From the NCBI GenBank assembly GCA_037176705.1, contig CM073893.1, positions 18,972,074-19,036,073 on the forward strand: a DNA stretch of 64,000 nt. The letters run 5' to 3'. This document shows, piece by piece, positions 54,700-64,000 of this stretch (within the stretch, counting starts at the first letter, position 1; every line of letters starts with the position of its first letter). The translations under genes were made by a program, and so were the position numbers. Source of the DNA: Molossus alvarezi (taxonomy: Eukaryota; Chordata; Mammalia; Chiroptera; Molossidae). The notes under the pieces are model-generated. The model was not told where the DNA came from. It ran no database searches and saw only the letters and a program-made list of their open reading frames with translations.

Positions 54700-55555
54700 T
54701 TGTACACTACCTAAATATGAGGTATATTGTGAGTACCATTATTGTTTCCAACATCAGTTGTGAATGCTATGCCTTCTTTGGCCAGACTCACAGCATCCTG
54801 GGCCAGTTGACAAGTTATCTAAGCTTATCTGTCTCTCTAGCACCCAGTGGTGTTCCTTCAGGGGAATAGGTGCTACTAATCAGCATTGTCCATGTCATAC
54901 AGATCATCTGCTTTGTTTAGAGATGACTATAGCAAAATTGATAGATCTCAGGTTTATATTCTTTCAAGTCTTCTGCCCACGTTTGTTCTAAGTCCAAAGG
55001 AGATGTTAAATGAGCATAAATCTGGGTAACTATTACTAAAAGGAAAGAAAGTAAGGGTCTACATAGTTTCAGATAATTGGTTCCCTAGCTACTGAAGGTT
55101 AAGTGGAGTGACTCATTGAGCACACTGTTCTTCCTAACAGTCTTTATCATTCACATTTAACCTGGTTTGCTAAATGTAGCAGAGAGCATAAAACCTTAGG
55201 AAGTTGACATCTTAAAAAGCTTTCAGACAGTAATGAATCAAAGACTCCAGAATATCTTCAAATTTAACATTCACTTCAAATTCAACATTCTCTTGCTTTT
55301 TCTTTCTCTTACCAAATCCTTCACTTTAGGGGAAAATCTTTCTTTTTTTATTCATGTAGACTTTATCTTGAATCATAACAAATTCACTCAAGATTTTCTT
55401 TAGCCTTTAAACACCTACTATCTTGCAAAGGTAGATATGATATCCAGCTGTTTTCTTTTCTTCTTCTTCTTATTTTTTAATTTCGTCATTCAAATCAGAG
55501 TGACAATTTTAGCAAAAGGGCTTTAGCTATAAAAAGCTAACAGGGACATATTTAG
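54700..55555. other. Unassigned sequence, no gene seen
   Basis: No coding, RNA or named repeat signal. The longest frame is 75 codons. Confidence 0.4.
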
Positions 55556-55559
55556 TATA

Positions 55560-56024
55560 AAGTCAACATTTTCTTTTGGCCCACCATATAAAGAACTATA
55601 GTAAAACTTAGAATCATTAAATTGTACATAGGAACATTTAAGAACTTTAAAAAGTTCTCTTGACTCAGTAACTCCATTTCTAGTAAACAATCTTGAGAAA
55701 GTAATGAAAGAGATGGCATTTCTTCTAATAGTGAAAATTTGGGAAAAATTCAAAGGCTTAACTTTAGGGAAATGATTAATTAAATTATTGTTTATTAAAT
55801 AATATGCAGCCATTAAATGACATTTTCAAGAAAAATTAATTACATGGAAAACCCTGGCTAATATAATATTCAGTGAAATTCTAGGAAGCTGGGATGAAAC
55901 CTACAAATATATTAACTCCAATTATCAATGGGTGATGAAAATATATGTAAGATTTATTTTTGTTTTAATTTTTTTTGTAATTTTCAAATTTTCTGCAATG
56001 AGAATATTTAAATTTTACAATCAG
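55560..56024 (+). repeat. L1M 3'UTR remnant, target of L1-C
   Basis: ACTCAGTAACTCCATTTCTAG, TGCAGCCATTAAATGACATT, ATTTTCTGCAATGAGAATAT and TACAATCAGAAAAAG are in the order of an old L1 3'UTR. L1-C inserted just at its end. Confidence 0.78.
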
Positions 56025-56291
56025 AAAAAGTACTACTTTATTTTATTTTAATTTTTAATTTTTTTTTTTGTTACAGATGTTTCTCATTTTTTACCCCATT
56101 GGCACACCCCTCCCCACTTTACCCCCACCCTGTCCCTGGCTTTGTTGTCCATGTCCATTGGTTATGCATACATGCATATAAGTTCTGTGGTTTATCTCTT
56201 CCTACCAACCACCCCCTATTCTGAGGGATGTCAGTCTGTGCCCTACTTCCATGTTTCTGGGTCTACCGTATTCCTCAGACTGTTATGTTCA

Positions 56292-59200
56292 TTATATTCC
56301 ATATATAAGTGAGATCATGTGGTATTTGTCTTTTTCTGCTTGGCTTGTTTCACTTAGGATAATACTTTCCAGATCCCTCCATGTCGTCTCAAAGGATAAG
56401 AGATCTTTCTTTCTTACCGCTGCATAGTACTCCATTGTGTATATGTAGCCCTGCTTTTTTATCCATTGTCTACTGATGGACACTTGGGCTGTTTCTAGAT
56501 CTTAGCTATTATAAATAGTGCTGCTATGAACATGGGGGTACATATATTCTTTCTGATTGGTGTTTCAGGCTTCCTAGGGTATATTCCCAGAAGCGGGATC
56601 ACTGGGTCAAATGGAAGTTCAATATTTAATTTTTTGAGGTAACACCATATTGTTTTTCATAGTGGCTACACCAGTCTGCATTCCGACCAGCAGTGTATTA
56701 GAGTCCCCTTTTCTCCACACCCTCACCAACACTTGTTGTTTGATGATTTGTTGATGGCGGGCATTCTGACAGGTGTGAGGTGATACCTCATTGTTGTTTG
56801 AATTTGTATCTCTCTGATGATTAGTGATGTAAAGCATTTCTTCATATGTCTCTTGGCCATTTGTATGTCCTGTTTGGAGAGTTGTCTATTCAACTCCTCT
56901 GCCCATTTTTTAAATTGGGTTCTTTGTCTTCCATTTGTTGAGTTGTATGAGCACTCTATGTATATTGGAAATTAACCCCTTATCTGATATATCATTGGCA
57001 ATGATGTTCTCCCATACAGTGGGTTGCCTTTCCATTTTGATGATTGTTTCTTTTGCTGTGCAGAAGATTTTGAGTTTGATGTAGTCCCATATGTTTATTT
57101 TTTCCTTTGTTTCTGTTGCCTTAGGTGACGTATCAATGAAAATTCTGCTGCGTATGATGTCCGCAATTTTGTTGCCTACATTTTCTTCTAAAATTTTTAT
57201 GGATTCATGGTCACATTTAAGTCTTTTATCTATTTTGAGAGAATTTTTGTGTATGGTGTAAGTTGATGGTCTAGTTTCGTTTTTTTGCATGTAGCTGTCC
57301 AATTTCCCCAACACCAATTATTAAAGAGGCTGTCTTTACTCTACTGTATACTCTTGCAAACTTTGTCAAATATTAATTGAGCATATTGCCTTGGGTCCAT
57401 TTCTCAGTTCTCAGTTCTGTTCCATTGATCTATGTGCCTGTTCTTATGCCAGTACTAGGCTGTTTTGATTACAGTTGCTTTGTAGTATAACCCGAGATCT
57501 GGTAATGTGATCCCACCTACTTTGTCCTTTTTCAAAATTGCTGTGGCTATTTGGCAACGTTTTTGATTCCATATGAACTTTTGAAGTAGTTGTTCTAGTT
57601 CTGTGAAATATGACTTGGTATTTTGATGGGGATTGCATTGAATCTATAGATTGCTTTGGGTAGTATGGACATTTTAATAATGTTAATTCTTCCAATCCGT
57701 GAACAAGGTATATGCTTCCTCTTTTTTCTATCTTCCTCTATTCTTTTTTCAATGACCTGTAGTTTTCTGCAAATAGGTCCTTTACTTCTTTGGTTAAGTT
57801 TATTGCTAGGTATCTTAATTTTTTTGCCACTATAGTAAATGGGATTATTTTCCAGTTTCTCTTTCTGTGAGTTCATCATTGGTGTATACAAATGCCGTTG
57901 ATTTCTTAACGTTAATTTTGTATCCTGCTACTTTGTCAAATTCATTTATTAAGTCTAGTAAATTTTTGATGGAGTCTTTAGGGTTTTCTATGTATAATAT
58001 CATGTCATCTGCAAATAATGACAGTTTCACTTTCTCCTTTTCAATTTGAATCCCTTTTATTTTTTCCTCATGTCTGATTGCTGTGGCTAAGACTTCCAGT
58101 ACTATGTTAAATAAGAGTGGTGAAAGTGGACATCCCTGTCTTGTTCCTGTTCTTAATGGAAATGTTTTTAGTTTTTGCTCATTGAGTATGATGTTGGCAG
58201 TAGGTCGTTCAAGTATGGCCTTTATTATGTCGAGATATGATCCCTCTATTCCCAGATTGCAGAGTGTTATTATCAGAAATGGGTACTGGATTTGTTGAAT
58301 GCTTTTTCAGCATCTATTGATATGATCATGTGGTTTTCATTCTTTATTTTGTTTATGTGGTGTATCACATTTTTTGATTTTCAAATATTGTACCAGCCTT
58401 GCATATCTGGAATGAATCCCACTTGGTCATGGTGAATAATTTTTTTGATGTATTGCTGGATCCGATTTGCTAGTATTTTTTTCAGGATTTTGGCATCTAT
58501 GTTCATCAGGGATATTGGCCTGTCGTTTTCTTTCTTTGTAGGGTCTTTTTCTGGTTTTGGAATTAGAATTATGGAGGCTTCATAGAATGAGTTTGGAAGT
58601 CTTCCTTCTTGAATTTTTTGAAATAGTTTGAGGAGAATGGGTGTTAGTTCTTTTTTGATTGTTTGGTAAAACTCCCCTGTGAAGCCATCTGGGCCTGAGC
58701 TTTTGTTTGCTGGGAGTCTTGATTACCTCTTCAATTTCCTTAGTTGTTATTGGTCTGTTCAAGTTTTCCATCTCTTCCCGATCCAGTTTCAGGAGACTGT
58801 ATGTTTCTAGAAATGTGTCCATTTTGCTTAGATTGTCGAATTTGTTGCCATATAGTTGTTCATAGTAGCTGTTAATGATCTTTTGTATTTCTGTGGTGCC
58901 GGTTGTTACTTCTCCTCTTTCATTTCTGATTTTGTGTATTTGGGTGCTCTCTCTTTGTTTCTTGGCGAGTCTAGCTAAAGGTCCATCAATCTTGTTTATC
59001 TTTTCGAAAAACCAGCTCTTTGTTTCATTGATTCTTTTTTTGGTCTCTATGTTATTTATTTCTTCTGTGATCTTTACTATTTTATTTCTTCTACTTGCTC
59101 TGAGGTTTTCTTTTTGTTTGCTTTCTAATTCTTTAAGTTGTGATGTTAGACAGTGAATTAGAAATTTTTCTTGTTTCTTAAGGTAGGCCTGTAGTGCTAT

Positions 59201-60062
59201 GAACTTCCCTCTCAGAACTGCTTTCGCTGCATCCCATAGATTTTGTGTTGTTGGGTCTTCATTTTCATTGGTTTCCAGGAAGGTTTTAATTTCTTCCTTG
59301 ATCTCCTCGGTAACCCATTCATTGTTTAATAACATGCTATTTAGCTTCCATGTGTTCAAATGTCTTTTTATGTTCTTGTTGCAATTGATTTCTAGTTTCA
59401 TGCCATTGTGATCTGAGAAGATGCTTGATATGATTTCAGTCTTCTTGAACTTGTAGAGACTTAGTTTGTGCCCTAACATGTGGTCTATCTTTGAGAATGT
59501 CCCATGTTCACTTGAGAAGGATGTGAATTCTGTAGTTTTGGTATGTAACTCTCTGTAGATATCTATTAAATCCATTTGGTCTAGCGCTTCATTTATAGTT
59601 TCTGTTTCCTTGCTAATTTTTTGTCTAGAGGATCTGTCCAGTGATATCAGCGGGGTGTTGAAGTCCCCTGCTATGATTGTATTGCTATTGATATCTCCTT
59701 TGAAGTCCTGCAGAAGATTTTAAATATATTTTGGTGCTCCTATATTGGGTACATATATGTTCTTTCAATATTATGTAGTGGCCTTCTTTGTCTCTAGTTA
59801 TGGCCTTCATTTTGAAATCTATTTTATCAGATATGAGTATTGCTACCCCAGCTTTTTTTTCCTTTCTGTTTGCTTTGAAGATTTTATTCCATTCCTTCAC
59901 TTTCAAACTATGTGAGTCTTTTGTTGTGCGGTGGGTCTCTTGTAAACAACATATAGATGAGTCATGCTCTCTTATCTAATTAGCTGCTCTGTGTTTTTTT
60001 ATGGGAGGATTCAATCCATTTACATTTAAGGTGATTATTGATATGTACTTATTTATTGCCAT
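56292..60062 (-). pseudogene. L1-C ORF2p, broken
   Basis: Start at 60062; N-terminal endonuclease piece 59685-59906. The 331-codon piece 58580-59575 contains the end of the endonuclease with [13 protein letters not shown] (catalytic histidine kept) and the linker to reverse transcriptase ([20 protein letters not shown]). The RT active site FADD is intact in 57845-58030, followed by [20 protein letters not shown]. Later pieces are 57595-57891, 57444-57695, 56910-57317 and 56619-56837, ending at 56292. At least six frame changes separate these, so no functional protein is possible. Confidence 0.93.
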
Positions 60063-60107
60063 TTTTGTTTAGTGTGCTTATATTTTTATTCCTATTTCTC
60101 CTGCTAA

Positions 60108-61003
60108 TTAAAGCAGTCCTTTTAACATTTCTTGCAGTACTGGTTTAGCACTAATGTATTCCCTTAGCCCTTTTTGGTCTGGGAAGCTCTTTATTTGAGC
60201 TTCTATTTTGAATGACAGCCTTGCTGGGTAGCCTTCAATTCAGATCCTTGTTTTTCATGACCTTGATTACTTCATGCCATTCCCTTCTGGCCTGTAGTGT
60301 TTCTTGTGAGAAGTCAGCTGAGAGCCTTATGGGGTTTCCTCTTTAGGTAACCTGTTGCTTATCTCTTGCTGCTTTATGATTCTCTCTTTGTCTTTAATTT
60401 TTGGCATTTTAATGACTATGTGTCTTGGTGTGGGCCTGTTTGGGTGCTTCTTACTTGGGGCTCTCTGTGGTTCTTGAACTTGAATGCCTTCTCTCTTCAC
60501 CAAATTAGGGAAGATTTCGGTTACTATTTCTTTGAATATATTTTCTAAGCCTTGCTCATTTTCTTCTTCTTTGGGGACTCCTATGATACGAATGTTATTA
60601 TGTTTCCCATTGTCCCACAGTTCTCTTAAGCTCTCTTCCTGTTTTTGAATTGTTTTTTCCTTTTGGTTTTCTGATTGGTTGATATTTTCTACCCTGTCTT
60701 GTAATTCACTGATCTGGTCCTCAGCTTCCTCTATTCTGCTTTTTAGACCTTCCAATGTGTTTTTCATTTCTGATATGTCATTCGTCATTTCTTCTTGGTG
60801 GTTTTTAATTTCCAACTGGTTGATTTTCAACATTTCTGTGTCTTTATTCATGGTGCTCATGTCCTTACACATGCTGTTGAGCTTCCTCAAGTTCATGGCT
60901 CTGAATTCTAGTTCTGTTAACTTGCTTAACTGCACTTCATTTATCTCCTTCCCCATAGAGGTCTCTTGTTCTTTCATTTGGCTTTTGTTTCTGTGTTTAC
61001 CAT
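60108..61003 (-). pseudogene. L1-C ORF1p, nearly intact but frameshifted
   Basis: The normal start codon (61001-61003) is followed at once by a one-base deletion compared with L1-B. The downstream frame is open from 61037 to 60327 and encodes 236 residues: a long coiled coil (LKSRIEEAEDQISELQDRVE), an RRM (NNIRIIGVPKEEENEQGLEN) and the start of the C-terminal domain (RHIVIKMPKIKDKERI). It is then frameshifted near 60375, before the usual stop at 60108. Confidence 0.93.
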
Positions 61004-61115
61004 TTTGGCTATCACAGTGGCCTTTGGAGCCTGCCAAATATTCCCTGTGGGTATTGGTGTTCTGGTGTTTGTGGCTCTCTCTCCATGGTTTTTATGAGGC
61101 AGGGAGGACCCACTT

Positions 61116-61367
61116 TATTTTTTTATTTATTTATTTTTTATCCTCACCCGAGGACACTTTTTCATTCTTTGTTCAGATAGAGCAGGAGGGAGACACAGAG
61201 AGAGAAACATCGATGTGAAAGGGACACATCGAGTGGCTGCCACCCACACGACCAACCAGGGCCGGGGACAAACTGCAACCGAGGTACATGCCCTTAGCGG
61301 GAACCGAACCCCGGTCTCTCCAGACCGCAGGCCGACGCTCTAATCGCTGAGCAAAACCGGCCAGGGC
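61116..61367 (-). repeat. Young Ves SINE inside L1-C 5'UTR
   Basis: CpG-rich reverse copy. TSDs AGGGAGGACCCACTT (61101-61115) and AGGAAGGACCCACTT (61368-61382) match at 14 of 15. Confidence 0.96.
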
Positions 61368-61382
61368 AGGAAGGACCCACTT

Positions 61383-62087
61383 CAAACACCACTGTCAAGT
61401 CTTAACTTTCCTGGTTAGAGTTGCTATCCCAGGGAATGGTAGTTATCCTCTAGCTTTTTTTGCCTGGAGACTATTATTAGAGGTTACCTGAACAACCTTG
61501 GTTTCTGAGTTGCCTGAAAAACTCCCTCAGGTGCTCAGTGTAGGTGAATTTCCCGAGGGTGGGGCAGATGCTGGTTGTTAATGGGCCTCAATTAGCATTT
61601 CAATGGCCACCAGGTGGGGTTGAATCTCCGAGGGAGGGGCTGCCGCCTCTCCCCAGGGCCCTGGGCAGGAGTAAAATGACCACAGTCCTGCGTGGCTGCC
61701 CTCAGCAAAAGCTCTGAGCACCCTCCAGATTCCGTGTCCCCTCATTGTTCCAGTCCAGTCTGTCTTCCCTCTGCCAGAGCCCAAGGTGAGTGGCTGCTGC
61801 CAATTTAGCCTCTGTCCGGGCTCTATGTTGTGGAGCTGCCTGGGAGTTTAACCGGAGGGCCCTGCTCACAGCTCAGGCCGCTGCTGTCTGTGGGCTCCCA
61901 GCCCCCATTTCGTGACTTCGCAATCCTACCAGGATTAAGTCAGTGTCCCTGGTTATATGCTCCTTTCAAGCTGCTTTTCTGTTGCTTTTTCCCGTCGATT
62001 TGTCTGTGTTATAGTTGTAATTCCAGTTTGGTTCTGGGAGACGGTCTGTGTAGCTTCCGTTCACTCCGCTGCCACTTTGGAATCCAC
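61383..62087 (-). promoter_or_regulatory. L1-C 5'UTR / promoter (outer part)
   Basis: GC-rich leader homologous to L1-B's 5'UTR, separated from ORF1 by the Ves at 61116-61367. Its start CCAAAGTGGCAGCGGAGTG corresponds to CCAAAATGGAGGCGGAGTG in L1-B. Confidence 0.7.
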
Positions 62088-62102
62088 AAAAAGTACTACT
62101 TT

Positions 62103-62470
62103 GAACATACCTCACACAACATTTATAGTTATTACACTGCCAAATTTTTACATTATGATAACACTTTTAGAGCATTGTATTTCTACTGACTTCAAAGAAT
62201 AAAAACAAAGGTCTTGGGCAGCAGAGCTCAATACTTTTTAACCTTGACTCACCCTTTCTATACATGTTTATCTCCTTGATTTTTATATGCACTTGCCTGG
62301 GCAGACAACAGAACTTTCTGGAAGAGTTCCATAAGTTTCTTTAGACTAGTAAAGCACCTTAGGTGTTCCTCATCATTAGGTCTTGCTTAATTCCAAATGG
62401 AACAGACAAGGGTTGTGGGTGGGAGGACTGGGGACCCCGTTTAGTGCACAGAATTTAGTGTTTTTATGGT
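62103..62470. other. Unassigned sequence, no gene seen
   Basis: The flank of L1-C. No gene or named repeat. Confidence 0.4.
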
Positions 62471-62615
62471 TATGGGTAAGTCATGGGTTTCAATCCCAGT
62501 TGGGTCTATCACTACATACTACCCCTCTACTGCTTAGTTTCCACAAATAGATTAACACACATTACTAGCACAATACCCAGCCCACATGGTAAACACTCAG
62601 TGAAAGTTAGCTCCT
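62470..62615 (+). repeat. MIR SINE remnant
   Basis: GGGTTTCAATCCCAGTTGGG, CTGCTTAGTTTCCACAAATA and CCACATGGTAAACACTCAGT follow MIR order. Confidence 0.65.
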
Positions 62616-64000
62616 ACTGAACTTCAAAAGAAGTAGAACCCTTTCATCTATGCTGCAGGTATGAGTTAGAACAATCTCTGCAGGAGTCGTCCACTAGCTG
62701 CCTTCACGTAAAGAATGAAACAATTACCAGGCTAGGACTTATGCTTTATTGTTGTTGGGGTGAAGAGGGAGGAGGAGCTCAGGAAGTCCCAAAGGGCTGT
62801 GCTAGGGAAACAAAGTTGGAGGCAACAGATCAAGGGTTGCAAGAGAGGGTTCAATTTTGGAGGGACGGTGTGGAGACAGAAGTGGAAAGAGCTAGGTAAC
62901 AATCGTCTTAGGGGCTGCCAATTATGGGATATCAGAACTATTGTTGCTCCTGGGCCTCCCAGACACATGAGCCCAAGGGACAAGAAGAGGAGGCCACCAT
63001 GGCTTCTGTCACTGGTCACTTCTTCTTCAGTACAGTGGTCAAATGTCTACTTTTTTTTGAACCTACAACCCAGGGAGGGTGAAGAATAGATAATTCTGGC
63101 AACACTGATAAACTTAACCCAAGGAAAAAGAAGTACTCTGTCCCCTCCCTGGGTCACTAGGGTAGAGTGTCAGGGGCAATCAGCAGAAAGTGACACCCTT
63201 CCTCTTCCAACTAGTTTACTTTTGGTTGCCAAAGACGACAATGCTAGCTCATCAGTTCAAACAGATGTTCACATGCTCTCAGAGGAAATGAGGCAGGGAT
63301 AACTGTTCAGGGTGGCGGAATAATCAAGAATTAGTTATTTTAGACTTTGAATTGTTTAGAAAGACATTAGTTATCTGAATGGTATATTAAAAAGGCTCCT
63401 TGTCATAGTTGAGGAAATTTGAATTAAAAGGAAAGCCAAGTGCTTTGATATTACAAGATTACAGAATAATTCTGTTAGCGTTGTAACTAGCTAACTAATA
63501 TTAATAATAGAAAAGGAGCAAAGAGGAGACCAGACATGATAAGCACAGTCATCTGGGCAGCTTCACCAGGAAGCTCAACTTCACACTTCCCAGGAAACCA
63601 CTGGTCCATTCCCTGCAAATCACTGGGGGAAGGAATCAAACAAAGGGGAAGATGGGTACATATGCCGTGAAGTTGGAGTGACATAGGGAAGGTGCTTGCC
63701 TGTCAGTCTAGCCTGGGGAACTAAGATAATTGGCCAGGGAGTGGAGCCACTGCAAGTGTGTGAAACCTGGGAAAGTTAATATCCCCAGATAACAAAACTT
63801 TCCTTCCCTTGTCCCCTTGCCTGCACTCTCTTGTTCTATGACCTGCACTAGCCTGCCATGTGGCCTTAGAAGCCATGTGACTCAGGGCCATGCAGACCCC
63901 ATGGGAACACAAACTAAGCTAGCCAGATCCTGGATTGAACTGTGCAAATATGGAATGGAAAACCTGGACAATGGCTTTAATCCTAGCTCTGCTAAAGACA
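62616..64000. other. Unassigned sequence, no gene supported
   Basis: Two overlapping frames at 62732-63089 (95 codons minus, 109 codons plus) are the longest. The minus one has a hydrophobic stretch but no recognised family, start context or splice support. The rest has no named repeat. Confidence 0.4.

Larger units (their letters stand above)
56040..62087 (-). mobile_element. Full-length LINE-1 (L1-C), inactive
   Basis: Minus-strand L1 from a T-rich 3' tail (56040-56070) through ORF2, ORF1 and an about 835-bp 5'UTR (without its Ves) to a start near GTGGATTCCAAAGTGGC. Perfect 15-bp TSDs AAAAAGTACTACTTT at 56025-56039 and 62088-62102 prove a full-length insertion. It has the longest surviving L1 frames in the window: 331 codons of ORF2 and 236 of ORF1. 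Confidence 0.96.

Noticed and set aside
336..61367. tRNA genes at the heads of the SINEs
   Set aside because: A- and B-box-like sequences are present, but the cloverleaf is not completed and each is followed by SINE body and tail. These are Ves copies rather than tRNA genes.
62732..63089. Open frames of 95 (minus) and 109 (plus) codons, the minus one with a hydrophobic LLFLSLGLMCLGGPG stretch
   Set aside because: No family recognised, no splice sites or start context that I could defend, and an antisense frame of equal length exists. Treated as chance.

Overview
This is about 64 kb of mammalian nuclear DNA, almost certainly from a bat. At least 22 copies of a tRNA-derived SINE of the Ves type are present. 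Each starts near GGCCGGTTTGGCTCAGCGGTTAGAGC, has a CT-rich middle, and ends at TATCCTCAGGTGAGGATAAAA, and this family is characteristic of yangochiropteran bats. LINE-1, half-L1 (HAL1), MIR, L2, MaLR LTR and MER5A remnants complete a normal placental repeat profile. I find no host protein-coding exon, no structural RNA gene and nothing bacterial. The longer open frames are pieces of retroelements or chance frames in repeats. The window looks intergenic or deep intronic.

Layout. 1-5.1 kb: old repeats, a putative solo LTR (about 1690-2431) and a minus-strand old L1 carrying three Ves insertions. 5.55-11.77 kb: a degraded minus-strand endogenous retrovirus with paired LTRs, a tRNA-Thr-like primer binding site, gag, protease, RNase H and integrase remnants of class I (gammaretrovirus-like) type, a small env remnant, and an inserted class II (betaretrovirus-like) dUTPase/protease fragment. 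11.8-26.1 kb: AT-rich sequence with MaLR LTRs, MIR, L2 and Ves copies, including one 98-bp Ves that stops after the tRNA-like head yet has perfect 15-bp target-site duplications (TSDs). 26.16-32.69 kb: a full-length minus-strand L1 (L1-A) with an unusual long 5'UTR. 33-40.6 kb: mostly unique sequence with MaLR, L1M 3'UTR, MIR and MER5A remnants. 40.8-45.2 kb: a nested locus in which an old L1M 3'UTR received a plus-strand HAL1, which then received three Ves copies. 47.2-53.4 kb and 56.04-62.09 kb: two more near-full-length minus-strand L1s (L1-B, L1-C), each with a young Ves in it. The rest has MIR, L2 and L1M remnants and unassigned sequence.

Nothing here forms a pathway. The story is successive retrotransposition: L1 supplied the machinery that mobilised Ves and HAL1, and the TSDs give the order of events. 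All L1, HAL1 and retroviral reading frames are broken by frameshifts, stops or deletions. Every family assignment was made by eye from motifs and remembered consensus features, so subfamily names are tentative.
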